Positions 1 to 8,382 of a stretch of 64,000 nucleotides of DNA are shown in pieces. Made by a program: the position numbers and the translations under genes. The stretch comes from Modestobacter roseus (GTDB taxonomy: Bacteria > Actinomycetota > Actinomycetes > Mycobacteriales > Geodermatophilaceae). The notes under the pieces are model-generated. The model was given only the letters and a program-made list of their open reading frames with translations, was not told the DNA's origin and did no database searches. The stretch spans positions 992,001 through 1,056,000 of the forward strand of contig NZ_VLKF01000001.1 in the NCBI RefSeq assembly GCF_007994135.1. The letters are read 5' to 3'. The stretch's first letter is position 1. Every line of letters starts with the position of its first letter.

Positions 1-805
1 CGGACGACGTCCATGTCGTGCTCGACGAAGATGACCGTCATGCCCTCCTCGCGGAGGTCCTTGACGTGCCCGAGCAGGCTCTGGGTGAGGGCGGGGTTCA
101 CCCCGGCCATCGGCTCGTCGAGCATCACCACCTGCGGCTCGCTCATCAGGGCGCGGGCCATCTCCAGCAGTTTGCGCTGGCCGCCGGAGAGGCTGCCGGC
201 GAAGTCGTCCTTCTTGGCGTCGAGCTTGAACCGCCGCAGCAGGTCCATCGCCCGCTCGGTGTTCGCCGTCTCCTGTGCCCGCCACGTGCCGGGGACCAGC
301 GCGCGCAGGAAGCTCTCGCCGCGCTGGCTCTGCGCCCCGAGCAGCATGTTCTGCAGCACGGTGAGCCGGGAGAGCGCCTTGGTCAGCTGGAAGGTGCGGA
401 CCACGCCGAGCCGGGCGACCTGGTGCGGGCTGAGCTTGCCCAGGTCGCGACCGTTGAACGACCAGGTGCCGGTGTTGGGCTGGTCGAACCCGGTGAGCAG
501 GTTGAACAGGGTCGTCTTCCCGGCACCGTTGGGCCCGATGAGACCGGTGATGCCGCCCCGCTGGACCTCCAGGTGGTCGACCGACACCGCGGTCAGGCCA
601 CCGAAGGTGCGGGTCACGTGGTCGACGACGATCGCCGGGTCGGGCTTGGCGACCCCGACCTCCCACGGGACGTCGCGGAGCGCCGCCTGGGCCAGCCGCT
701 GGGGCGCCGCCCGGTGCGCACCGCCGCCGGAGGGGGTCGCCCCCCGGGCCGGGCGGCGGAGGCGCCGTGCGGCCCGGCGCCGGTGGGCTTGTCGTCAGCG
801 GGCAT
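1..805 (-). CDS. livG: LivG-type ABC transporter ATPase, partial, with apparent frameshift
   Basis: ATP-binding subunit of a branched-chain amino acid type ABC importer, acting at the inner face of the membrane with LivH and LivM. The reverse-strand frame from about 745 down to 1 has Walker A GPNGAGKTT, signature LSGGQRKLLEMARALM, Walker B VVMLDEPMAGVNP and the switch histidine in EHDMDVV. The natural start is the ATG at 805, which overlaps the livM stop as ATGCCCGCTGA, but that ATG is one frame off the ATPase frame. One extra C in the run of six C at 740-745 would join MPADDKPTGAGPHG... to ...ATPSGGGAHRAAPQ and restore the gene. The ATPase frame itself has no ATG or GTG start upstream of its first conserved residues. 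The C-terminus lies beyond the left edge. Function is secure; the frameshift may be a sequencing error. Confidence 0.85.
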
Positions 806-1793
806 CGAGCATCACCTCTCGTCGGTCACCGAAGATGCCCTGGGGCCGGAACACCAGCAACAGCATGAGCCCGATCCCGACCAGGACGTAGCGCAGCTGC
901 GCGACGTCGGTGGAGGAGAGCAGCTCCGCCGGGATCACCCCGTTGTCGATCAGTGCGCGCAGCCCGGTGTCGGCGAACTGCAGGATGAACAGCAGCAGCA
1001 TCGAGCCGATCACCGGCCCGAGGACGCGGGCGGCGCCCCCGAGGATCAGTGCCGCGTAGGCCAGGAAGGTGTTGGCGTTCTGGTACTGGTCGGGGATCGC
1101 CGAGCCGGTGCCGACGGCGTAGACCATGCCGCCGAACGCACCGAAGATCCCGCCGAGCACCAGCGCCTGCATCTTGTAGGCGTAGACGTTCTTGCCCAGC
1201 GAGCGGACGGCGTCCTCGTCCTCGCGGATGGCCTTGACCACGCGCCCCCAGGGAGCGCGCATGAGGGCCCACACCAGCAGCGAGCAGAGCGCCACCAGGA
1301 TCCACCCGACGGTGCAGACCCAGAGCTCGCCGCCGCTCCACGTGGTGCCCAGCAGGTCGTAGCGCCGGCCGGTGTCCCACGGCGCGAGGGCGATGAAGTC
1401 CCGGTTGAACGCCGACAGGCCACGGGTGCCGCCGGTGACCGGGGTGGCCGACACCGACCGGAAGACCAGCCGCAGCCCCTCCGCCGTGGCGATCGTGACG
1501 ATCGCGAGGTAGTCGGCCCGCAGGCGCAGGGTCGGCAGCCCGAGCAGCAGCGCGAGGGCCACCGCGGCGAGCACCCCGACCAGGACACCGACCCAGAAGG
1601 GCAGCCCCCACTGGCTCACCGAGATCGCGATGCCGAACCCGCCGAGCATGGCGAAGGCGATCTGCCCGAAGTTCAGCAGCCCGGTGTACCCGAAGTGCAC
1701 GTTGATGCCGATGGCCAGCAGGGCGAAGAAGATCGCCTGGAAGCCGAAGAACGCCTTGCCCGCGATGGCGAACGCGTTGAGGAGGTCGGCCAT
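795..1793 (-). CDS. livM: LivM-type branched-chain amino acid permease
   Basis: Integral membrane permease subunit (332 aa), partner of LivH, forming the transmembrane pore of a branched-chain amino acid, amide or urea importer. Hydrophobic segments run along the whole length. The family motif GYTGLLNFGQIAFAMLGGFG lies at about residues 35-54, and the C-terminal FRPQGIFGDRR tail is typical of LivM. The ATG start at 1793 sits three bases after the livH stop, and the stop overlaps the ATG of livG, so the three genes are translationally coupled. The length is normal for the family. The substrate cannot be told from the permease alone, and the periplasmic binding protein gene is not in this window. 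Confidence 0.93.
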   Translation of the reverse strand: MADLLNAFAIAGKAFFGFQAIFFALLAIGINVHFGYTGLLNFGQIAFAMLGGFGIAISVSQWGLPFWVGVLVGVLAAVALALLLGLPTLRLRADYLAIVTIATAEGLRLVFRSVSATPVTGGTRGLSAFNRDFIALAPWDTGRRYDLLGTTWSGGELWVCTVGWILVALCSLLVWALMRAPWGRVVKAIREDEDAVRSLGKNVYAYKMQALVLGGIFGAFGGMVYAVGTGSAIPDQYQNANTFLAYAALILGGAARVLGPVIGSMLLLFILQFADTGLRALIDNGVIPAELLSSTDVAQLRYVLVGIGLMLLLVFRPQGIFGDRREVMLDAR

Positions 1794-1796
1794 CGG

Positions 1797-3164
1797 TCAG
1801 CCGATCCTGGCGCGACTGCCCAGGATGCCCTGGGGACGGACGACGAGGATGACGATCAAGAGGAGCAGCCCTCCGACGTACTTCATGTCATTCGGGATGA
1901 CGAGGGTGGACATCTGCACGAAGACGCCGACGATCAGGCTGCCGAGCAGGGCGCCGTAGGCGGTGCCCAGCCCGCCGAGGGTGACCCCGGCGAACATCAG
2001 CAGCAGGAGCCGGAAGCCCATGTCCCACTGGACCTGGTCGGAGAGGCCGAGGAGCACCCCGCCGAGCGCGGCGAGTGCCCCGCCCAGGACCCAGACGAAG
2101 AGGACGACGCGGTTGACGTCGATGCCCGAGGACGCGGCGAGGTCGCGGTTGTCCGCGACGGCGCGCATGGCCTTGCCGATCTTCGTGCGCTGCAGCATCA
2201 GCGCGACCAGCACCAGCACCACGACCGCGATGACGATCGAGGCGATGTCCCGGTCCTGCAGGGTGAAGACGCCGTAGTCGCGCGCCCGCTGGCCCTGGTA
2301 GTCGGCGTAGGGGTTGGAGAACCCGCCGTAGAAGATCTGGTAGCCGTAGCGCAGCGCCAGGGAGAGCCCGATCGAGACGACCAGCGCCGCGATCAGCCCG
2401 GTGCCGCGACGCCGTAGCGGCCGCCAGACGGCCAGCTCGTTCAGGGCGCCGACGACGCCGCCGACCACCATGGCGAGCAGGGCCGCCGGGATCAGCGGCA
2501 CGCCGCCCTGCACGTTGATGTACCAGGCGGCGATGGCGCCGATGGTCACCAGCTCGCCGTGGGCGAAGTTGGTCAGCCCGGTGGTGCCGTAGATGAGCGA
2601 CAGGCCCACCGCGGCCATGGCGATCAGGAGCCCGAAGCGGAGGCCGTCGACGAACAGCTGGACGGCGCGGATGGTGCCGCCCCCGTCGTTGCGGCTGCCG
2701 TCGTTCAGCCCGATGTTGACCGGCTGCGCCCGCCCGCTGTCCACGGTGACCGTCCGGCTGGGCTCGCCGTTGGGCTCGACCCCGTCCGGCAGGTCGTCCG
2801 GGTCGATGCTGACGACGTACTGGCCGGGACCCGGGAGGTCGACCTCCCACCGACCGTCCTCGCCGGTCTGGACCGTGTCGACGGTGTCGCCGTCCGGCGT
2901 GGCCACCTCGACGGTGACGCCCTCGATCGGTCCGCTCAGGCTCGTCTGCAGGGTGCCGCGCACCTGCTCGCCGGCCTCCGCCGCGGAGGCGACGCCGGGC
3001 ACCAGGGTGGCGAAGGCCATCCCGAGAGCGGCGACGAGCAGCGTCAGGACGAGCGGACGACGGGCGCTGCGCCACCGGCGTGCGCTCCGCCGGGATGCTG
3101 ACCGGTCCTCCCGGGTGGAGCTGCGTTCCCCGTACCTCGCGGCACGGTGGGGCGCGTGCGTCAC
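1797..3164 (-). CDS. livH: LivH-type permease with N-terminal carboxypeptidase-regulatory-like domain
   Basis: Permease subunit of the same importer, but 455 aa instead of the usual 290-310. Residues 1-37 are strongly basic. A signal-peptide-like segment follows (residues 38-61, ending VPGVASAA). Residues about 65-155 form a beta-rich domain with the pattern VRGTLQTSLSGPIEGVTVEV ... TGEDGRWEVDLPGPGQYVVSI, as in carboxypeptidase regulatory or prealbumin-like domains. The LivH permease starts at about residue 165 and includes YGTTGLTNFAHGELVTIGA; it ends in RPQGILGSR. The start is GTG with a GGGAGG ribosome binding site 4 bases upstream. The extra domain should lie outside the membrane, where it could contact the binding protein or the cell wall; that role is inferred. 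About 137 bases upstream hold no gene. Confidence 0.9.
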   Translation of the reverse strand: MTHAPHRAARYGERSSTREDRSASRRSARRWRSARRPLVLTLLVAALGMAFATLVPGVASAAEAGEQVRGTLQTSLSGPIEGVTVEVATPDGDTVDTVQTGEDGRWEVDLPGPGQYVVSIDPDDLPDGVEPNGEPSRTVTVDSGRAQPVNIGLNDGSRNDGGGTIRAVQLFVDGLRFGLLIAMAAVGLSLIYGTTGLTNFAHGELVTIGAIAAWYINVQGGVPLIPAALLAMVVGGVVGALNELAVWRPLRRRGTGLIAALVVSIGLSLALRYGYQIFYGGFSNPYADYQGQRARDYGVFTLQDRDIASIVIAVVVLVLVALMLQRTKIGKAMRAVADNRDLAASSGIDVNRVVLFVWVLGGALAALGGVLLGLSDQVQWDMGFRLLLLMFAGVTLGGLGTAYGALLGSLIVGVFVQMSTLVIPNDMKYVGGLLLLIVILVVRPQGILGSRARIG

Positions 3165-3301
3165 TCGACCTCCCAGCCGTTGGATGTGGAGCGGGACAGT
3201 AGCCCACGTCTGTTACGCGGATCGACCTGCTGAGACGCTTCGTGACCCATCTGCGACACGCCGGTGTGCTAGCGATCGGTCGCGCACGACCGGTCCGGGG
3301 C

Positions 3302-3724
3302 TCAGCCGGCGCGCGCCGGACGGGCCGGCCGGATCATGCAGGTCAGCCTCGCGCTGGCCGTCGGACGGCCTGCGTCGTCGGTGACCGAGATGAGGAAGGT
3401 GGCCAGCGTCCGGCCGCGGCGGACCGGGGTGCAGACCGCGGTGACGAGGCCGGAGCGGGCGGCGCTGAGGTAGCTCGCGTTGAGCTCGATGCCGACCACG
3501 GATCCGCCGGGGCCGGCGTGCAGCACCGCCGCGTACGAGCCGATGCTCTCGGCCAGCGCACAGGTGGCGCCGCCGTGGAGCAGGCCGAAGGGTTGCTCGT
3601 TGCCGGCCACCGGCATGGTCGCGACCAGGCGGTCGGGGTCCCACTCGGTGATCCGGATGCCCAGCTTGTCGTCGAGTGGGCCCTGGGTGTCGGCCGGCAG
3701 CCAGTCGGGGCGGGGATGCGTCAC
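3302..3724 (-). CDS. Hotdog-fold PaaI-type acyl-CoA thioesterase
   Basis: Cytoplasmic hotdog thioesterase of about 140 aa, predicted to hydrolyse an acyl-CoA thioester (phenylacetyl-CoA or dihydroxynaphthoyl-CoA type). The core GNEQPFGLLHGGATCALAES carries the HGG motif and the downstream acidic residue of the PaaI branch, followed by GIELNASYLSAARSG and the strand VTAVCTPVRRGRTLATFLIS. I chose the GTG at 3724 (VTHPRPDWLPADTQG). Longer upstream extension is possible in frame but is low-complexity Ala/Pro and would run into polA. The gene is divergent from polA across 67 bases. The substrate is unknown. Confidence 0.82.
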   Translation of the reverse strand: MTHPRPDWLPADTQGPLDDKLGIRITEWDPDRLVATMPVAGNEQPFGLLHGGATCALAESIGSYAAVLHAGPGGSVVGIELNASYLSAARSGLVTAVCTPVRRGRTLATFLISVTDDAGRPTASARLTCMIRPARPARAG

Positions 3725-3791
3725 GCCGTCGCACGCTAGCCACTGCGGCACCGGGCCGGGATGTCGGTGGGCGGACCTAGGATCGGCCCCG

Positions 3792-6575
3792 ATGTCCGCT
3801 CCGGTCCCTGCCTCCGTGTCCGCCGCCCCCGCGCCCGCCGCCCCCTCGACCACCGAGGGCACGCGCCCGCGGCTGCTGCTGCTCGATGGTCACTCGCTGG
3901 CCTACCGGGCCTTCTTCGCCCTCCCGGTCGAGAACTTCTCCACCACCACCGGGCAGCCGACCAACGCGGTCTACGGCTTCACCTCGATGCTGATCAACGT
4001 GCTGCGCGACGAGCAGCCCTCCCACCTGGCGGTCGCGTTCGACGTCAGCCGGAAGACCTTCCGCAGCGAGATCTACGCCGAGTACAAGGCCAACCGGGCC
4101 GAGAGCCCCACCGACTTCCGCGGCCAGGTCAGCCTGGTCCAGGAGGTCCTCGGCGCGCTGCACGTGCCGGTGATCACCGCGGAGAACTACGAGGCCGACG
4201 ACGTCATCGCCACGCTCGCCGTGCAGGCGGTCGAGCAGGGCATGGACGTGCTCATCTGCACCGGCGACCGCGACGCGCTCCAGCTGGTGAACGAGCACGT
4301 CACGGTGCTCTACCCCCGCAAGGGGGTCTCCGACCTGACCCGGTTCACCCCGGAGGAGGTCGAGGCGAAGTACGGCCTGAGCCCGGTGCAGTACCCGGAC
4401 TTCGCGGCACTGCGCGGCGACCCCAGCGACAACCTGCCGAACATCCCTAGCGTGGGGGAGAAGACCGCGGCCAAGTGGGTGCGCGAGTACGGCTCGCTCG
4501 ACGCGCTGGTCGACCAGGTCGACACGGTCAAGGGCAAGGTGGGGGAGAAGCTGCGCGAGCACCTGTCCCAGGTGCTGCAGAACCGGCGGCTCACCGAGCT
4601 CGACCGGCAGGTCCCGCTGGAGCTGGGCCCGGCCGACCTCGCCGTCCAACCCTGGGACCGCAACGAGGTGCACACCCTCTTCGACAACCTGCAGTTCCGG
4701 GTGCTGCGCGACCGGCTCTTCGCCACCCTCTCCAGCGCCGAGCCGGAGGTGGACGGCGGGTTCGACGTCACCGCCGACGAGGTGCCCGCCGGTGGCCTCG
4801 CCGACTGGCTCGCCGCGCACGCCGGCGGCACCACGGGCGTCGTCTTCCGCGGCACGTGGGGCCGCGGCACCGGGCAGCTGACCGGGCTCGCCCTGGCCAC
4901 CGCCGACGACCACGCGACGTTCGTCGACCTCACCGACCACGACCACGGCGACCAGGGGCAGGGCCCGGCCCTGGACGTCACCGACGAGCAGGCGCTGGCC
5001 ACCTGGCTGGCCGACCCGGACACCCGCAAGGTGGTGCACGAGGTCAAGGGCCCGCTGCTGGCGATCTGGGCGCGTGGCTGGGACCTCCGCGGCGTGGTCA
5101 GCGACACGGCGCTCGCCGCCTACCTCGCCACGCCCGGTCAGCGGTCGTTCGACCTGGGTGACCTGGCGGTGCGCTACCTGCGCCGTGAGCTGAAGGACGC
5201 CGCCGAGCAGGAGGAGCAGCTCACCCTCGACGGCCTCGGCCCCACCGACGCCGACGTCGCCGCGGAGGCCGCCAAGGCCGACGTGCTCAAGGCCGTGGCG
5301 GTCAACGACCTCTCCGACGCCCTCGAGCAGGTGCTCGGCCAGCGGGGCGGGGACCACCTGCTCGGGGAGATCGAGCTGCCGCTGACCCGGGTGCTGGCCC
5401 GGATGGAGCAGCGGGGCATCGCCGCCGACCTGGACTTCCTGCACGACCTGCAGAAGGAGTTCGCCGCGGGCGTCACCGCCGCCGCGCAGGAGTGCTACGA
5501 CGTCATCGGCAAGGAGATCAACCTCGGCTCGCCCAAGCAGCTGCAGGTGGTGCTCTTCGACGAGCTCGGCCTGCCCAAGACGAAGAAGATCAAGAGCGGC
5601 TACACCACCGACGCCGAGGCGCTGACCTCGCTGCTGGCCTCGACCGGGCACCCGTTCCTGGAGCACCTGCTCCGGCACCGCGACGTCACCCGGCTGCGCA
5701 CCGTCATCGACGGGCTGATCCCGATGGTCGACGACGGCGGACGCATCCACACCACCTTCCAGCAGATGATCGCCGCCACCGGTCGGCTCTCCTCGACCGA
5801 CCCGAACCTGCAGAACATCCCGATCCGCAGCGCCGAGGGCCGGCGGATCCGCCAGGCGTTCGTCGTGGGCGCCGGCTACGAGTCGCTGATGACCGCCGAC
5901 TACAGCCAGATCGAGATGCGGATCATGGCGCACCTGTCCGAGGACGCCGGCCTCATCGAGGCATTCACCTCGGGGGAGGACCTGCACTCCTTCGTGGCCT
6001 CGCGGGCCTTCGACATCCCGATCTCCGACGTCGACCCCGAGATGCGTCGCCGCATCAAGGCGATGAGCTACGGGCTGGCGTACGGGCTGAGCGCGTACGG
6101 GCTGTCCCAGCAGCTGCGGATCACCCCGGAGGAGGCGCGGGCGCAGATGCACGCCTACTTCGAGCGGTTCGGCGGCATCCGCGACTACCTCGACGGCGTG
6201 GTCGACGACGCCCGGCAGACCGGGTACACCGAGACGACGCTGGGCCGGCGGCGCTACCTGCCCGACCTGACCAGCGACAACCGGCAGCGCCGGGAGATGG
6301 CCGAGCGGATGGCGCTCAACGCCCCGATCCAGGGCTCGGCGGCCGATGTCATCAAGGTCGCCATGCTGGGTGTGGAGCGGGCCATCGAGGCCGAGGGCCT
6401 GCGCTCGCGGATGCTGCTGCAGGTGCACGACGAGCTGGTGCTCGAGGTCGCCCCGGGGGAGCGGGAGCAGCTGGAGGCCCTGGTGCGCCGGGAGATGGCC
6501 GGGGCGGCGCAGCTGTCGGTGGCGCTGGAGGTCTCCGTGGGCGTCGGCGCCAGCTGGGACACCGCCGCGCACTAG
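3792..6575 (+). CDS. polA: DNA polymerase I
   Basis: Repair and Okazaki-fragment polymerase, 927 aa. Residues about 25-300 are the 5'-3' flap nuclease (LLLLDGHSLAYRAFFA, GDRDALQLV, GDPSDNLPNIPSVGEKTAAK). Residues about 330-530 are a 3'-5' exonuclease-like domain in which the first acidic pair is gone: GVVFRGTWG stands where active enzymes have DTET, so proofreading should be absent, as in other actinobacterial Pol I. The polymerase domain has motif A MTADYSQIEMRIMAHLSED, motif B RRRIKAMSYGLAYGLSAYG and motif C LQVHDELVLEV. The start is the ATG at 3792. The stop is 21 bases from the convergent 2H gene. Confidence 0.97.
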   Translation: MSAPVPASVSAAPAPAAPSTTEGTRPRLLLLDGHSLAYRAFFALPVENFSTTTGQPTNAVYGFTSMLINVLRDEQPSHLAVAFDVSRKTFRSEIYAEYKANRAESPTDFRGQVSLVQEVLGALHVPVITAENYEADDVIATLAVQAVEQGMDVLICTGDRDALQLVNEHVTVLYPRKGVSDLTRFTPEEVEAKYGLSPVQYPDFAALRGDPSDNLPNIPSVGEKTAAKWVREYGSLDALVDQVDTVKGKVGEKLREHLSQVLQNRRLTELDRQVPLELGPADLAVQPWDRNEVHTLFDNLQFRVLRDRLFATLSSAEPEVDGGFDVTADEVPAGGLADWLAAHAGGTTGVVFRGTWGRGTGQLTGLALATADDHATFVDLTDHDHGDQGQGPALDVTDEQALATWLADPDTRKVVHEVKGPLLAIWARGWDLRGVVSDTALAAYLATPGQRSFDLGDLAVRYLRRELKDAAEQEEQLTLDGLGPTDADVAAEAAKADVLKAVAVNDLSDALEQVLGQRGGDHLLGEIELPLTRVLARMEQRGIAADLDFLHDLQKEFAAGVTAAAQECYDVIGKEINLGSPKQLQVVLFDELGLPKTKKIKSGYTTDAEALTSLLASTGHPFLEHLLRHRDVTRLRTVIDGLIPMVDDGGRIHTTFQQMIAATGRLSSTDPNLQNIPIRSAEGRRIRQAFVVGAGYESLMTADYSQIEMRIMAHLSEDAGLIEAFTSGEDLHSFVASRAFDIPISDVDPEMRRRIKAMSYGLAYGLSAYGLSQQLRITPEEARAQMHAYFERFGGIRDYLDGVVDDARQTGYTETTLGRRRYLPDLTSDNRQRREMAERMALNAPIQGSAADVIKVAMLGVERAIEAEGLRSRMLLQVHDELVLEVAPGEREQLEALVRREMAGAAQLSVALEVSVGVGASWDTAAH

Positions 6576-6596
6576 CCGCCGCGGGCCCGGCCGACG

Positions 6597-7265
6597 TCAG
6601 GTGGAGCTGGCCGACCCGGGGTCGTCGGCCAGCGGGAACTCGGCGACGACGTGCCAGGAGTCGGGTTCCCGGGTTCCGGCGAACAGGCTCACCGTGCCGA
6701 TCCGCGACCGGATCGGCAACTGCCCGGTGATCGTCTCCTCGACCCTGCGCAGGCCGGCCTCGTCACCGAGGCGCCGCTCGGCGAGCGACAGGTGCGGCTT
6801 GGGGTCCGCCCCGTGGGCGCCCCGGTAGGGCGGGTGGTCGGGGAAGGCGGCGACGACGGCCTCGGTGAGCCGGCGGAACGGCTCGTCGTCGGCGGGGGCC
6901 AGCCACAGCACCTCCTCGCCGAACCAGGCGGTGTGGTCCAGGACGCAGTCGAAGGCAGGGAGGCCGGCGAGGACCCGGCGCAGGCCGGTGAGCAGCCCCT
7001 GGTCGACCTGGTTGGGCGGTACGAAGGGGTAGACGACCGCGACGTGCGCCGGCACGCCCCAGGAGGCTGAGACGTCGAACTGCAGCCGGTGGTCGCCGAT
7101 CACCGGGTCGGCCTCGGGCACCAGCACCAGCACGGCGGTCTCGGTCGCGCCGGCCAGCGCCCGGCACGCGGCCTCGTCCAGGGGCTGGAAGGCGGCGTCC
7201 TGCTGATCCGGGGACCGGTCGGCGCGTGCCTGGTCGGTGCGGGCCTGCTCGGTCAGCTCGTCCAT
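6597..7265 (-). CDS. 2'-5' RNA ligase family (2H phosphoesterase) protein
   Basis: Small cytoplasmic protein (222 aa) of the 2H phosphoesterase superfamily, which acts on cyclic phosphodiesters or RNA ends. Two histidine motifs are spaced as in the family: HVAVVYPF near residue 73 and PHLSLAE near residue 155. The first has Ala where the usual H-x-T/S has Thr or Ser, so activity is not certain. The start at 7265 overlaps the 3' end of the methyltransferase gene by 13 bases, so the two are co-transcribed and probably coupled. The substrate is unknown. Confidence 0.78.
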   Translation of the reverse strand: MDELTEQARTDQARADRSPDQQDAAFQPLDEAACRALAGATETAVLVLVPEADPVIGDHRLQFDVSASWGVPAHVAVVYPFVPPNQVDQGLLTGLRRVLAGLPAFDCVLDHTAWFGEEVLWLAPADDEPFRRLTEAVVAAFPDHPPYRGAHGADPKPHLSLAERRLGDEAGLRRVEETITGQLPIRSRIGTVSLFAGTREPDSWHVVAEFPLADDPGSASST

Positions 7266-8155
7266 GCGGTCTCCTCCGGTCGGTCGGGCAGCTCGCAGAC
7301 CAGCACGAGCGTGCCCGGGACGAGCGCTCCCCGCGCGGGGGACCACTGGCCCCACGTCTGGGTGCGGCCCGGCGTCCACTCTGGTTCCAGCAGGTCCCGG
7401 AGCACCAGCCCTGCGCCCACCACGGCCCGGACCCAGTCACCCACGGTGCGGTGGTGCTCGACGTACACGGTCCGCCCGGCGTCGTCGGTCTCGACGTAGG
7501 GGGTGCGGTCGAAGTAGGAGGACGCGACCCGCAGGTCCGCCGGGTCGGGGGAGTCCGGCATCGGCCAGCGCATCGGGTGGTTCACCGAAGCGACGAAGCG
7601 CCCGCCGGGCCGCAGCACCCGGGCGACCTCGCCGAGCACGGCCTGCGCGTCCGCGACGAACGGCAGCCCGCCGAAGGCCGAGCACGCCAGGTCGACGCTG
7701 TCGGTGGCCAGCGGCAGCGCCCCGGCGTCGGCCTGCAGCAGCGGCACCGGCAGCCCGGTGGCCCGGTTCAGCTCCGCGGCCCGGGCCAGCATCCCGCCGG
7801 AGACGTCCAGGGCGATCGGGGAGGCGCCGGCGCGGCGCAGCCAGCGGGAGCAGGGCGCCGAGCCGCAGCCGATCTCCAGCACCCGGCGACCGGTCACGTC
7901 GCCGAGGAGGTGTGCGTCGGCCTCCCGGAGCCCCTCGGGGCACCACAGGAAGTCCGCGTCCCCCAGGTCGGTGCCGTGCTCGGCGAGGTAGGCCGGGGCG
8001 GCGGCATCCCACCAGCCCCGGTTGGCCCGGGCGGACTCGGCCTGGCCGACCGGCCGGCGCGTCACGTCGCCGGCCGCGGGGTAGCCGTCCGCGGCCAGCG
8101 GGAGGGTGGCTGGGGCTGGGGCTGGGATGGAGCCGGGCTCCGGGGCAGGGTCCAT
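7253..8155 (-). CDS. Class I SAM-dependent methyltransferase
   Basis: Methyltransferase of 300 aa. The Rossmann fold shows motif I VLEIGCGSAPCSRWLRRAG, the acidic residue after strand 2 (PIALDVSGGML), motif III QADAGALPLATDSVDLACSA and post-motif VLRPGGRFVASVNHPMRW. It resembles the Methyltransf_11/25 families found next to rpsA in actinobacteria. The start is the ATG at 8155. The N-terminal 40 residues are rich in Pro and Ala and probably disordered. It is divergent from rpsA and upstream of the 2H gene. The substrate is not predictable. Confidence 0.85.
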   Translation of the reverse strand: MDPAPEPGSIPAPAPATLPLAADGYPAAGDVTRRPVGQAESARANRGWWDAAAPAYLAEHGTDLGDADFLWCPEGLREADAHLLGDVTGRRVLEIGCGSAPCSRWLRRAGASPIALDVSGGMLARAAELNRATGLPVPLLQADAGALPLATDSVDLACSAFGGLPFVADAQAVLGEVARVLRPGGRFVASVNHPMRWPMPDSPDPADLRVASSYFDRTPYVETDDAGRTVYVEHHRTVGDWVRAVVGAGLVLRDLLEPEWTPGRTQTWGQWSPARGALVPGTLVLVCELPDRPEETAWTS

Positions 8156-8206
8156 GACGCGCCGATCGTGACACGCCGAGGTGCGGCACACCGGCCGGAC
8201 CCGTGG

Positions 8207-8235
8207 TGGACCTGCCCAGTCGGCGTCCGTACCAT
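8207..8235 (+). promoter_or_regulatory. Predicted housekeeping promoter of rpsA
   Basis: A TGGACC -35-like hexamer (8207-8212) and a TACCAT -10-like hexamer (8230-8235) are separated by exactly 17 bases. Each matches the sigma-70 consensus at four of six positions. Transcription would start near 8242 and give a leader of about 140 bases before the rpsA ATG. It is a prediction from pattern and spacing only. Confidence 0.4.
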
Positions 8236-8382
8236 GGGGAATTGCGCCAGAGGTCTGTGGTGTCGCCGTCCCCCTCGCCGGGGGGCGCGCCCCTGCCGCC
8301 CCCCGGCCGTGCACTTCTCCCGTGGCCCCTCGGTCGCGGGTTCCCTGTCCCTACGCACCCCCCGTCCGGAGCACTCGACCAC

